This document shows positions 55,065 to 63,204 of a stretch of DNA of 64,000 nucleotides, one piece after another (within the stretch, counting starts at the first letter, position 1; the number at the start of each line of letters is the position of its first letter). Origin of the DNA: CBDCKR01 sp964572045 (GTDB lineage Bacteria > Gemmatimonadota > Gemmatimonadetes > Longimicrobiales > Gaopeijiaceae). The notes beneath the pieces were generated by a model. That model was not told the origin of the DNA. It saw only the letters and a program-made list of their open reading frames with translations, and did not search any database. The stretch covers positions 1 through 64,000 of the forward strand of contig CAZNEI010000007.1 in NCBI GenBank assembly GCA_964572045.1. Direction: 5' to 3'. The translations under genes were made by a program, and so were the position numbers.

Positions 55065-55840
55065 GCGACGCGCCGCTCTTGGTGGAACGGAACGGAGCTC
55101 TCGGCGTCCTCACGCTGAACCGACCGGACAAGCTCAATGCCCTGGATCAGCGAACGCGGCAGCTTGTCGTAGACGCGTTGCAAGATCTTGCTCACGATCA
55201 GGACATCCGGGTGGCGATCCTTCGTGGAGCGGGCGAGAGGGCATTCGTCGCGGGAGCAGACGTCACCGAGTTCGCGTCGCGCACGCCGACCGAGCAACGC
55301 GAGGTCTATCGGCGGCCCCGCGTGTACGAAGTAGCGGCCGCGTTTCCCAAGCCTCTGATCGCTGCGATCCACGGATTCTGCGTCGGCGGTGGGTGCGAGC
55401 TGGCGCTAGCGTGCGACTTGCGCGTGGCCGATCGTACGGCACTCTTCAGTCAGGCGGAGATCCGACTGGGCCTGATTCCCGGGGCCGGGGGGACGCAGCG
55501 CCTCGCGAGGCTGGTGGGGGCGGGCCAGGCGATGCGGATCGCCCTCACCGGAGACTTCATAGAGGCGGACGAGGCCTACCGGATCGGGCTGGTGGAGTTT
55601 CTGGTCGCCGAGGGGAAGCACTTCGATAAGGCGCGCGACCTGGCGGAGCGCATGGCTCGCTGGAGTCCCGTGGCTCTGCGTCTCGCCAAGCAATCCGTGC
55701 GGGCCGCTCTGGAGACGCCGCTCTCGGCCGGACTAGAGTTGGAGCGAGAGCTCTTTCTCTCCGCCTTTACGAGTGAAGACGGGAGGGAGGGCGTGCGGGC
55801 GTTCGTCGAGAAGCGGAAGCCGGAATTCAAGGGCCGATGA
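55061..55840 (+). CDS. Enoyl-CoA hydratase/isomerase family protein
   Basis: This second crotonase of the cluster has 259 residues and is intact. The oxyanion hole is formed by AFVAGADVTEF and GFCVGGGCELALACDLRVA. The catalytic region QAEIRLGLIPGAGGTQRLARL contains one of the two typical glutamates. The C-terminal tail (GREGVRAFVEKRKPEFKGR) is characteristic. This intact copy may cover for the frameshifted hydratase upstream. Confidence 0.92.
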   Translation: MSDAPLLVERNGALGVLTLNRPDKLNALDQRTRQLVVDALQDLAHDQDIRVAILRGAGERAFVAGADVTEFASRTPTEQREVYRRPRVYEVAAAFPKPLIAAIHGFCVGGGCELALACDLRVADRTALFSQAEIRLGLIPGAGGTQRLARLVGAGQAMRIALTGDFIEADEAYRIGLVEFLVAEGKHFDKARDLAERMARWSPVALRLAKQSVRAALETPLSAGLELERELFLSAFTSEDGREGVRAFVEKRKPEFKGR

Positions 55841-56049
55841 AGCTGAAGGTGGTTCGCACAGCCACGGTCGCATTTCTGCTCCTGGACGGCTTTCTGACCA
55901 TGTGGCCCGGACTGGTGCCCTTCAACCGCGTGCATCCGCTCGTCCTCGGGCTCCCCTTCGTCATGGCTTGGCTGACTCTCCTGCTTCTTCTGGTCGGCGT
56001 GGCGCTCTGGGTGCTCGAGGTGGCCGAGCGGCGCGCCGGAAACCGATAA
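55837..56049 (+). CDS. DUF3311 small membrane protein
   Basis: This 70-residue protein has two transmembrane helices (TATVAFLLLDGFLTMWPGLV and PFVMAWLTLLLLLVGVALWV) and resembles DUF3311. Such proteins are regularly encoded immediately before an SSS-family symporter and are thought to be accessory subunits, as here (10 bp spacing to the symporter). Its ATG overlaps the hydratase stop, so the transporter is tied to the beta-oxidation operon. Confidence 0.8.
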   Translation: MKLKVVRTATVAFLLLDGFLTMWPGLVPFNRVHPLVLGLPFVMAWLTLLLLLVGVALWVLEVAERRAGNR

Positions 56050-56059
56050 AGCCGCGCTC

Positions 56060-57532
56060 GTGGCTCGCTGGCAGATCGTCTCGGGCATCATCGCCCTCTA
56101 CTTGCTCGTCACCCTCTGCGTCGGGCTCTTTGCGGGCCGGAGGAGCACGAAGAGCGTTCAGGGGTTCGTCGCGGGCGACCGGAACTTCGGGTTCTGGGCC
56201 TTTTACTTCGTCACCGGAGCCAGCGTCTATTCCGCATTCGCCTTCCTGGGCGGGCCGGGATGGGCCTACGGGCGGGGAGCCGCAGCCTTCTACATCCTCA
56301 GCTATGGAGCGCTCGGGATGGCCCCGTGGTACTGGATCGGGCCGAGGGTGGCCGACCTAGGGCGGCGCCTCGGCTTCGTCACGCAGGCGCAGCTCATCGT
56401 CGGACGCTTCCCCTCCCGGGCGCTGTCGGTGTTGATCGTATCGCTCACGCTCTTCGCTCTCGTGCCCTACATCACCCTTCAGATGCGAGGGGCCGGCATT
56501 GTGATCGAGGCGGTGACGGAGGGTCACGTGCCACTCGCTCTGGGCGCGGCTCTGGCCTACGCGATCGTGGTTGCCTATGTGCTCGGCCGCGGGGTGACGG
56601 CCGTGGCATGGACCAACACCTTCCAGGGAGTGTTCATGCTAATCATCGCATGGACGCTGGGAATCTACCTCCCGCTCCACCTCTATGGAGGTGTCACCTC
56701 CATGTTCGAGGGGATCTCCGCCCAGCGTCCGGAGCTCCTCGCGGTGCCAGGCCTCACGGCAGAGGGTGAGCCCTGGACGTGGGGCGGCTATACGACCGCC
56801 ATTCTCGTCAGCCTGATCGGACTTCAGATGTGGCCCCATCTCTTCATGAAGGCCTTCACAGCGCGTGACGATGACATCATCCGGAAGACGACGATCCTCT
56901 TCCCCACCTTTCAGCTCTTCCTAGTTCCCGTGTTCATCATCGGGTTCGCGGGCGTGCTCTTCCCCGAGCGGCCCCCAGCAGACGACTTTATCTTGCCCTT
57001 CATGGTGCTTAGGACGGAGCTCCCCCCGCTGGTGGTCGGATTGTTCTGCGCCGGGGCCCTCTCCGCCTCGATGAGCACGGGTGACGCGCTTCTGCATGGA
57101 GCGGCCTCCGTGGCGGTGGAGGACGGGATCCGGCCGTTCGCCGCCCTCACCGATCAGCAGCAGCGGCGGATCATGCGCGCCCTAATCGTGGCCGTGGGAG
57201 CCATAGCCTACGCGTTGGCACTCGATGAGCGGAGTTCGCTCGTGGGACTCCTTCTGGGCTCATATGGCATCGTCTGCCAGTTCGCACCCACCGTCCTCGC
57301 CGCGCTCTTTTGGCGGCGTGCCACGACAGCCGGAGCGTTGGCCGGACTGTTGGCCGGCTCCGCCGTGGCCGTCTTCTTCTTCTTGAACGGCTCTCTTAAG
57401 CCCCTGGACCTGCACGAGGGCGTACTGGGCCTACTGGTCCACCTACCGATCCTCGTACTTGTGAGCCTGGCTACTCGGCCTCAGGATGAGGAGCATTCCT
57501 CGGCCTTCGTCGGACGTGGAGGCACCGGATGA
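56060..57532 (+). CDS. Sodium:solute symporter (SSS family) with DUF3311 partner
   Basis: This 490-residue transporter has 12-13 membrane helices, beginning IVSGIIALYLLVTLCVGLFAG. SSS hallmarks are GFVAGDRNFGFWAFYFVTGA, WTNTFQGVFMLIIAWTLG and CAGALSASMSTGDALLHGAAS. It belongs to the DUF3311-associated, pantothenate- or monocarboxylate-like branch; the substrate is unknown, but the operon context favours an organic or fatty acid. The start is GTG 56060. The stop overlaps the chorismate mutase start. Confidence 0.88.
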   Translation: MARWQIVSGIIALYLLVTLCVGLFAGRRSTKSVQGFVAGDRNFGFWAFYFVTGASVYSAFAFLGGPGWAYGRGAAAFYILSYGALGMAPWYWIGPRVADLGRRLGFVTQAQLIVGRFPSRALSVLIVSLTLFALVPYITLQMRGAGIVIEAVTEGHVPLALGAALAYAIVVAYVLGRGVTAVAWTNTFQGVFMLIIAWTLGIYLPLHLYGGVTSMFEGISAQRPELLAVPGLTAEGEPWTWGGYTTAILVSLIGLQMWPHLFMKAFTARDDDIIRKTTILFPTFQLFLVPVFIIGFAGVLFPERPPADDFILPFMVLRTELPPLVVGLFCAGALSASMSTGDALLHGAASVAVEDGIRPFAALTDQQQRRIMRALIVAVGAIAYALALDERSSLVGLLLGSYGIVCQFAPTVLAALFWRRATTAGALAGLLAGSAVAVFFFLNGSLKPLDLHEGVLGLLVHLPILVLVSLATRPQDEEHSSAFVGRGGTG

Positions 57533-57861
57533 TTCCAATGAGCCACGACACCCAGCCTCCGAGCGGCGACCAAGCTTCCCGGACCCAGCTCGCCACGCTG
57601 CGGAGCCAGATCATGCAGCTGGACGACGACCTCATCCGCCTCATCGGCCGGCGCCGAGACCTGGCCATGGAGATCGGGCGAGTGAAACAAGTCCTGGGTC
57701 TTCCGGTGCTCGACCCGGCCCACGAAGCTCAGGTCGTGCGGCGCGCTGCCGAGATAGCCCGCAAGCGAGGCGTCGATCCAGAGCTTGCCCGCGAGGTGAT
57801 CCGGCGCATCATCTCCGCTGCCCGTCAGGCGCAGAGCAGCCCTTCTCCCGAAGGCGGGTAG
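57529..57861 (+). CDS. Chorismate mutase (AroQ type)
   Basis: This 110-residue all-helical protein converts chorismate to prephenate for Phe/Tyr synthesis. AroQ signatures are LRSQIMQLDDDLIRLIGRRRDLAMEIGRVK and LPVLDPAHEAQVVRR, including the basic residues that bind substrate. ATG 57529 overlaps the symporter stop and has GGAGG six bases upstream; a second ATG at 57538 is possible. Its place at the end of a catabolic operon is unusual. Confidence 0.85.
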   Translation: MIPMSHDTQPPSGDQASRTQLATLRSQIMQLDDDLIRLIGRRRDLAMEIGRVKQVLGLPVLDPAHEAQVVRRAAEIARKRGVDPELAREVIRRIISAARQAQSSPSPEGG

Positions 57862-57875
57862 CTCGTCTGCGGAGA

Positions 57876-58862
57876 TCAGTCATCCGCGCGCCGGACGGCG
57901 GAGCGCGGCATACCCAGAACCGCCACGACATCCAAGGCCCTACCGACGGGAACTCGGAGGGGGTATGCGGGGCCCGGAGGCGTAAAGTCGCGGACGAGGT
58001 GTGGGTTCAGCTCGTGAATACGCTCGGGTGACACGCCGACGGCCGTCGCGACGTCTGCGAGGCGGGTCTCGCCCGGCGTCCAGACGATATCGTACAAGTA
58101 GGGCTCGGCACGCGTCACCTCGAAGCCGTACTTCGAGGCGTACCGTGCCACGTACGTGGCCGCCAGAAGCTTCGGCACGAAGTTGGCGGTCTCCGACGGC
58201 AGGAGATCGATGATCTCCCAGTAGAGGCTCTCATCCCCCGCGCGTCCCCGCGCATGCCGGTTGAGGATCTCGGACACCCGTGTTGGGCCCGCGTTGTAGG
58301 CCGCCGCGGCGAGATACCACGATCCGTACCGCTGGAAGAGTTCGCTAAGGTAGTCGAGGGCCGCGTCCGTAGCCCGCACCGGGTCGCGCCTCTCGTCTAC
58401 GTAGGAATCAATGCGGAGTCCGTACGCCAAAGCCGTTGGGCCCATGAACTGCCACACCCCGAGTGCCGAGACATAGGAACGGGCGCCTGGAACAAAGCCG
58501 GACTCGATCAGGGCCAAGTAGATCAACTCCTCGGGCATGTCGCGCTCGCGAAGCTTCGCCGTGATCATCTCCGAGTAGAGGCCCTGCCTCGAAAGAAGCT
58601 CCTCGAAGGCGGCTTTCTGCTCGGTAATGAACCGACGCGCCCAAAGCTTGACGCGCTCGTTCATCTGAAGCGGCAGCTCGGCTGACGCCAGCTCCCGTTC
58701 GATGTCGGCCAAGACCGCCGGTACAGCCTCTTCGCTCAGCCATGCGGCGTCGGCACCCGCGTCACCGGTCTCGGTGAGCATCCGGCAGGCGACGAACACC
58801 GCCGAGAGCCCAAATACGGCGCCGGCAGCGAGCCGTCGCGGCCACGCTTGTCCCTGCTTCAT
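57876..58862 (-). CDS. Lytic transglycosylase (MltD/Slt-like) with LysM-like tail
   Basis: This 328-residue exported protein has a hydrophobic N-terminus (LAAGAVFGLSAVFVACRML; the cysteine may be lipidated). The SLT domain has the catalytic Glu in LIYLALIESGFVPGARS, followed by ALGVWQFMGPTALAYGL and YLAAAAYNAGPTRVSEIL. The C-terminal ~50 residues (TRLADVATAVGVSPERIHELNP) look like one LysM motif that binds peptidoglycan. ATG 58862 is used. It is convergent with chorismate mutase. Confidence 0.88.
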   Translation of the reverse strand: MKQGQAWPRRLAAGAVFGLSAVFVACRMLTETGDAGADAAWLSEEAVPAVLADIERELASAELPLQMNERVKLWARRFITEQKAAFEELLSRQGLYSEMITAKLRERDMPEELIYLALIESGFVPGARSYVSALGVWQFMGPTALAYGLRIDSYVDERRDPVRATDAALDYLSELFQRYGSWYLAAAAYNAGPTRVSEILNRHARGRAGDESLYWEIIDLLPSETANFVPKLLAATYVARYASKYGFEVTRAEPYLYDIVWTPGETRLADVATAVGVSPERIHELNPHLVRDFTPPGPAYPLRVPVGRALDVVAVLGMPRSAVRRADD

Positions 58863-59049
58863 ACGGTAGAAGATCTTCTCACTGTTCTCCTCGCACCCCT
58901 GCGGAGAGACGTGAGGCAAGATCCACGCCAGACGCGAGTATCGGAAAAGCGGAGAAGGGAATCCGGGCCCGAGCGAACGTGCTCGGCAAGAGGAAGCCTG
59001 CTCGGTAGGCGGCCCTCGCGGGGCACGCCTCAAGAAGACTGTTCGGAAC

Positions 59050-59304
59050 TTATCCGATGGCGTAAACCGATACTGCCTTGCGCCGACGGTACGTCTCGAA
59101 CTTCACCACGCCGTCGGCTGTGGCGAACAGGGTGTCGTCTTTGCCGCGAGCGACATTGCGACCTGGGTGGAAGCGAGTCCCGCGCTGCCTCACGATGATG
59201 CTGCCGGCGCTGACCCGCTCTCCGCCGAAGCGCTTCACACCGAGTCGCTTCGCATTGCTGTCGCGGCCGTTTCGGCTTGAGCCTACGCCCTTCTTATGTG
59301 CCAT
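59050..59304 (-). CDS. rpmA: 50S ribosomal protein L27
   Basis: This 84-residue ribosomal protein starts MAHKKGVGSSRNGRDSNAKR, with the conserved N-terminal tail that reaches the peptidyl transferase centre and no Firmicutes-type cleavable extension. GSIIVRQRGTRFHPG and LFATADGVVKFE complete the signature. It lies 33 bp after rplU, the almost universal gene order. Confidence 0.97.
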   Translation of the reverse strand: MAHKKGVGSSRNGRDSNAKRLGVKRFGGERVSAGSIIVRQRGTRFHPGRNVARGKDDTLFATADGVVKFETYRRRKAVSVYAIG

Positions 59305-59337
59305 GAGACATCCCTCGGTGTGCCTACCCGGGGCCCA

Positions 59338-59649
59338 CTACATCCTGATGTCAGCGATCCGGACTTCCGTGAACTTCTGTCTATGACCTTGCTTCTTGCG
59401 GTGGCCCTTCCTGCGCTTCCGCTTGAACACAATGATCTTCTTGTCCTTCCCGTGGCGGAGTACCTTGGCGGTGACCTCGGCTCCACTGACCACAGGGCTG
59501 CCCACCTTTACATCGCGACCGTCCGAGGCGAGCAGGACGTCGTGGAAGGAGATCGTGCTCCCCTCCTCCACCTTCACGGACGGAATCCACAGCCTCGCCC
59601 CGCGCCGTGCCGTGAACTGCTTCCCGCCGGTCCGAAAAACCGCGTACAT
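59338..59649 (-). CDS. rplU: 50S ribosomal protein L21
   Basis: This 103-residue protein starts MYAVFRTGGKQFTARRGARL and ends in the basic RNA-binding tail FKRKRRKGHRKKQGHRQKFT. ATG 59649 fits the family start. It follows the ribonuclease G gene by about 100 bp and precedes rpmA, the conserved rng-rplU-rpmA order. Confidence 0.96.
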   Translation of the reverse strand: MYAVFRTGGKQFTARRGARLWIPSVKVEEGSTISFHDVLLASDGRDVKVGSPVVSGAEVTAKVLRHGKDKKIIVFKRKRRKGHRKKQGHRQKFTEVRIADIRM

Positions 59650-59752
59650 ACCACGCCTTATTCGCGGTGCCAATTGTCATTTGCGATAGCTTGCAAAGCT
59701 CGCGGAACCTCAGAAGGAGGTCAAGGCGTCCCCCTCCCGACCGTTGGCGCCC

Positions 59753-61276
59753 CTAGGCGGCGGCGTACCGCGCCGTCACATCTGTTTCGGCCGCCCCCGA
59801 TAGGATCCGGAAGTCATCCTCCCGAAGAAGGGGATCATCCCGCATATCGAGGGACAGCTTGGTGCCTCGTCTTAGCCTCCGCAGAAAATCCAGCTCCTCG
59901 TTAAGGATCCAGAGGATCACTTCGGGATGCATTCGGATCAGAACCTTCCGCTCCTCACCTCTCGCTGCCACCCGCCTGATCGCCTTCTCGATTCTCCGTA
60001 CGACGGTCGCGGGGGTGTAGACCCTGCCGCCTCCGTTGCAATGGTCACAACGCTTGGTGAGCGAGTTGAAGAGCGAGGGCCGGACCCGCTGACGGGTCAT
60101 CTCGACGAGTCCAAGGTCCGAGACATCGAACGCCTTGGTCCGGGCTCGATCTCGGCCGAGATGCGTCCTCAGCTCCCGTAGCACCTGTTCGCGATCTCGC
60201 TGCGACTCCATGTCGATGAAGTCGCACACGACGATGCCTCCGATGTCCCGCAATCGGAGCTGGCGCGCGATCTCCCGGGCAGCATCCAAGTTGGTCTTGA
60301 GAATCGTGTGTTCGGGGTCCTTCTTCCCCGTGTAGCGTCCCGTGTTGACGTCGATGGACACGAGCGCCTCGGTGGGCTCGATCACGATGTAGCCCCCCGA
60401 GCGAAGGTCCACCTTCTTGTGGAAAGCCCCTTGGATCTCTTCGCCGACCCCGTGCTTGTCGAACAGCGATACCACCTCCGAGTGTAGACGGACACGGTCC
60501 TTTAGATCGGGGGCCACGCCCTTCACGTATCGGAGAATCTCCTTGTAGATCGCCTTGTTGTCGACAGTTATCGACTCAAAGCGGTTGCTGAAGAGGTCCC
60601 GGATCACCCCACTGATGAGCTTGGCCTCCCGATGAAGGAGGGCCGGAGCCTCCGACCCCTCACGCTTCTTCAGGATCTTCTTCCAATTGCCTCTGAGGCG
60701 CTTGAACTCCCTTCGCAGCGTGTCCTCATTGAGCTCCTCACTCACCGTACGGACGATGACACCCCCACCGTTTCTGGGAAGGATGCCGGTGGCGAGCTTG
60801 CGCAAGCGGGCGCGCTCCCCCCGGTCCCCGATCTTGCGGCTGACTCCCACGCGGGACGCTCCGGGCATATAGACGAGGAATCGTCCCGGCAGCGAGACTC
60901 GCGCCGTCAGGCGGGGGCCTTTGGTTCCGATCGGCTCTTTGGTGACCTGCACAACCAGCTGCTGGCCCTTCTTGATCAGTTGCTGGATTCCCGAATTCTT
61001 CTTCCGGCGCTGGCGCCGGGCTCCGCCGCCGCTCTCGTCACCGTCCTCCTCTGTCTCGACGTCGGAGACATGCAGGAACCCTGCCTTGCCGGTGCCGATG
61101 TCGACGAACGCGGCTTGAATGCCCGGCAGTACGGCCTCCACCCTGCCCAGGTAGAGGTCGCCGAGCAGACGCCCTTGGTCGGGCCGGTCGAACATCATCT
61201 CGACCAACCGTCCGTCTTCCATGAGCGCCACCCACGATTCGCGGGCACTGGCACTCACGAGGATCTCTCTCCTCAA
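59753..61276 (-). CDS. rng: Ribonuclease E/G
   Basis: This 507-residue endoribonuclease matures rRNA and degrades mRNA. An N-terminal S1 domain (GDLYLGRVEAVLPGIQAAFVD) contains a charged insertion of about 25 residues. The catalytic core has SIDVNTGRYTGKKDPE and IGGIVVCDFIDME, which hold the metal-binding aspartates, and the zinc-link cysteines are in KRCDHCNGGGRV. Its size indicates RNase G rather than full RNase E. TTG 61276 is chosen because AGGAGAG lies six bases upstream and the protein then opens with the family's REILVSA-type segment; no ATG or GTG fits better. Confidence 0.92.
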   Translation of the reverse strand: MRREILVSASARESWVALMEDGRLVEMMFDRPDQGRLLGDLYLGRVEAVLPGIQAAFVDIGTGKAGFLHVSDVETEEDGDESGGGARRQRRKKNSGIQQLIKKGQQLVVQVTKEPIGTKGPRLTARVSLPGRFLVYMPGASRVGVSRKIGDRGERARLRKLATGILPRNGGGVIVRTVSEELNEDTLRREFKRLRGNWKKILKKREGSEAPALLHREAKLISGVIRDLFSNRFESITVDNKAIYKEILRYVKGVAPDLKDRVRLHSEVVSLFDKHGVGEEIQGAFHKKVDLRSGGYIVIEPTEALVSIDVNTGRYTGKKDPEHTILKTNLDAAREIARQLRLRDIGGIVVCDFIDMESQRDREQVLRELRTHLGRDRARTKAFDVSDLGLVEMTRQRVRPSLFNSLTKRCDHCNGGGRVYTPATVVRRIEKAIRRVAARGEERKVLIRMHPEVILWILNEELDFLRRLRRGTKLSLDMRDDPLLREDDFRILSGAAETDVTARYAAA

Positions 61277-61905
61277 GTTAGCTCTCCTTGGTCGGCCTAT
61301 CCGTAGCCGATCCCGCCGGTGCGCCTGACTGCCCCGGCCTCGTCCCTCCCTCGTCCGAGGGAAGAGCAAAGCCGGCCGCGGTTTGGGCGCGTGCTGGGCG
61401 GGCCAGCGGCCCAGATACGGCTCCATGTCATGCCAGCGCCGGTCCGCCTCCCGTCCCTTCGACAAGCGACCGACCGACCACTGGACCCGAATTCGTTGAT
61501 TTCCCAGCCGATCTCGCAGACCCCACGCCATCGCACATTCTTCGCTCCAACGGCGCGATCCCTCGTCCTCCACCCGTGATTTGGGATCGGCGCGGCTCAT
61601 GCCGCGCATCAAAGGCAGAGAGAACTCCGCCGTCGGGACCTCCGTCGGGAATCGACGGACGTGGCCTTCGAGGTAGGCGTCTGCGAGACGCGAAGCGCCC
61701 CTTCGCGTGAGCCTCCGTGGTGACCCGCGGCGAGTTCGGCCGGGTGTGCGGGGAATCCCAGATACTCCCTTCGAGCCGCTCCCGCTCGGAGTGCCGTCGG
61801 GATACCGCGCATGGAGCCTCCCCTCGCCTCGGATTCCTCCACCTCATCATGCCGCTCTTCTCGTCCTCTCGCACCCCTTTGGAAACGCCCCATCTCCGAG
61901 TGGGA
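61277..61905. other. Intergenic region upstream of rng, no gene recognised
   Basis: About 630 bp without a recognisable gene. Several overlapping frames exist on both strands but are R/P/S-rich and match nothing. The rng promoter on the minus strand must lie here; I cannot point to it. Confidence 0.45.
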
Positions 61906-62121
61906 TCAGCCTTCTTGCTCTTCCTCCTCGTGGGCCGCATTCCGATCCGGCACGAACCTGAGAGCGAAACCCGCGATCAGCGCGACCAGGCCAGCCGTCA
62001 CGAGCCAGGACACTTCCAGATAGATGCCGGCGAAGCTGAGAATCGCGCCGGCCGCGAAGAACCGGATCCTCCACTCGAGAAACCGGACGGCCGGGCGGGG
62101 GCGGCGGCGGGAGAAAAACAC
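61906..62121 (-). CDS. Small membrane protein, hypothetical
   Basis: This 71-residue protein has two close hydrophobic segments (FFAAGAILSFAGIYLEVSWL and VTAGLVALIAGFALRFV), a basic N-terminus (SRRRPRPAVR) and an acidic C-terminus (HEEEEQEG). The charge pattern is typical of a real small membrane protein with both ends in the cytoplasm. It lies 121 bp downstream of the B12-binding subunit on the same strand. Function unknown. Confidence 0.6.
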   Translation of the reverse strand: MFFSRRRPRPAVRFLEWRIRFFAAGAILSFAGIYLEVSWLVTAGLVALIAGFALRFVPDRNAAHEEEEQEG

Positions 62122-62242
62122 GCAGGGCGCCTACCTGGCTACCCGATCCAAGAGGCGGACGCCTGCTCGGCTTTCGGCAAGGTGACTGGTCGGCACGATC
62201 CGACCGCGCAGACTGAGGCGGAGCGCCACGTCAGCCGAGGTC

Positions 62243-62734
62243 CTATTCCCTTCTGCCACGAAGCCCTCGCCCGAAGTCTTCGGTGGCCGTGTGAGCTCCC
62301 GCTACGGGTGCGGCATCACCTCCCGCCTCCCGGTTAGCGAACCAATCATAGACATACGCCACCGCATCGGTCGTGGCCGTGCCGGGCCCGAACAGCCTCC
62401 CCACACCCCGTTCCGACAGAGCCTGCATGTCCTCCTCCGGGATGATCCCTCCTCCGGTGAGGAGCATGTGATCCGCACCCTCTTCCTCAAGCAGCTCCAA
62501 CACCCTGGGGAAAAGCGTCATATGAGCACCCGACAGGACAGAGAGCGCCACCACGTCCACATCCTCTTGGATCGCGGCATTCACGATCATCTCCGGCGTC
62601 TGGTGAAGGCCCGTGTACACCACCTCGAATCCGGCGTCCCTGAACGACGCCGCGATAACTTTGGCGCCACGATCGTGGCCGTCCAACCCGGGCTTGGCCA
62701 CGAGGACTCTGATCTTCCGATCCTGCGGCGACAT
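62243..62734 (-). CDS. Cobalamin-binding subunit of methylmalonyl-CoA mutase type
   Basis: This 163-residue stand-alone B12-binding domain has VLVAKPGLDGHDRGAKVIA (the DxHxxG motif whose His coordinates cobalt), SVLSGAHMTLFPRVLE and LTGGGIIPEEDMQAL, typical of the C-terminal domain of acyl-CoA mutases. The catalytic subunit is encoded upstream on the same strand at 63205, separated by 470 bp, so the enzyme is of the split, two-subunit type. A poorly conserved ~25-residue tail follows the domain. Confidence 0.88.
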   Translation of the reverse strand: MSPQDRKIRVLVAKPGLDGHDRGAKVIAASFRDAGFEVVYTGLHQTPEMIVNAAIQEDVDVVALSVLSGAHMTLFPRVLELLEEEGADHMLLTGGGIIPEEDMQALSERGVGRLFGPGTATTDAVAYVYDWFANREAGGDAAPVAGAHTATEDFGRGLRGRRE

Positions 62735-63204
62735 GACTTGCGTTTCGTTGCTCCGGCTTAGTTGTCCGATTAGGCGCGCGAACTCCGACGGTGACCCGAA
62801 TCTAGGGACTCAGGCTCGATGCCAGAAAGCCGCTGCGTCGGATCTGCGTGGACCGGACAGCTCCTGCAATCCCGGCTCCCGGTAATGTAACTGGGTGCGC
62901 CGAGCCCGCGTCTGCGACCAACCTCGCACTCGGCGACGCGAAGAACAATGTCAATCTGGCGGCTGAGTGATCCGAACCAAAGTCCTACAAGCCCGGGTGG
63001 ATACGGGCAGCGGAGGAGTGCGGCTCCCCGCGATGGGGAAGTCGTCCCGCGGTGTTGTCCTGTGCAGCGCGTGGGGGCTGTGAGCGGAAACGGCAGCACT
63101 CATCGAGAGGGTGTCCGTGAACTCTTCTGCCGGTACCCTTAGGGAGGAGGCCGGAGAGCGACCCGAGAGCCGCTCCTTCTTCGACCGATCGAAACCCGGG
63201 AGCC
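62735..63204. other. Spacer between the two mutase subunit genes
   Basis: This 470-bp spacer lies between genes that normally sit close together. The predicted frames are not gene-like. A G+C-rich segment near 63015-63060 (GGCTCCCCGCG, ATGGGG, CCCGCGG) could fold, but I recognise no RNA family or repeat. Confidence 0.45.
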
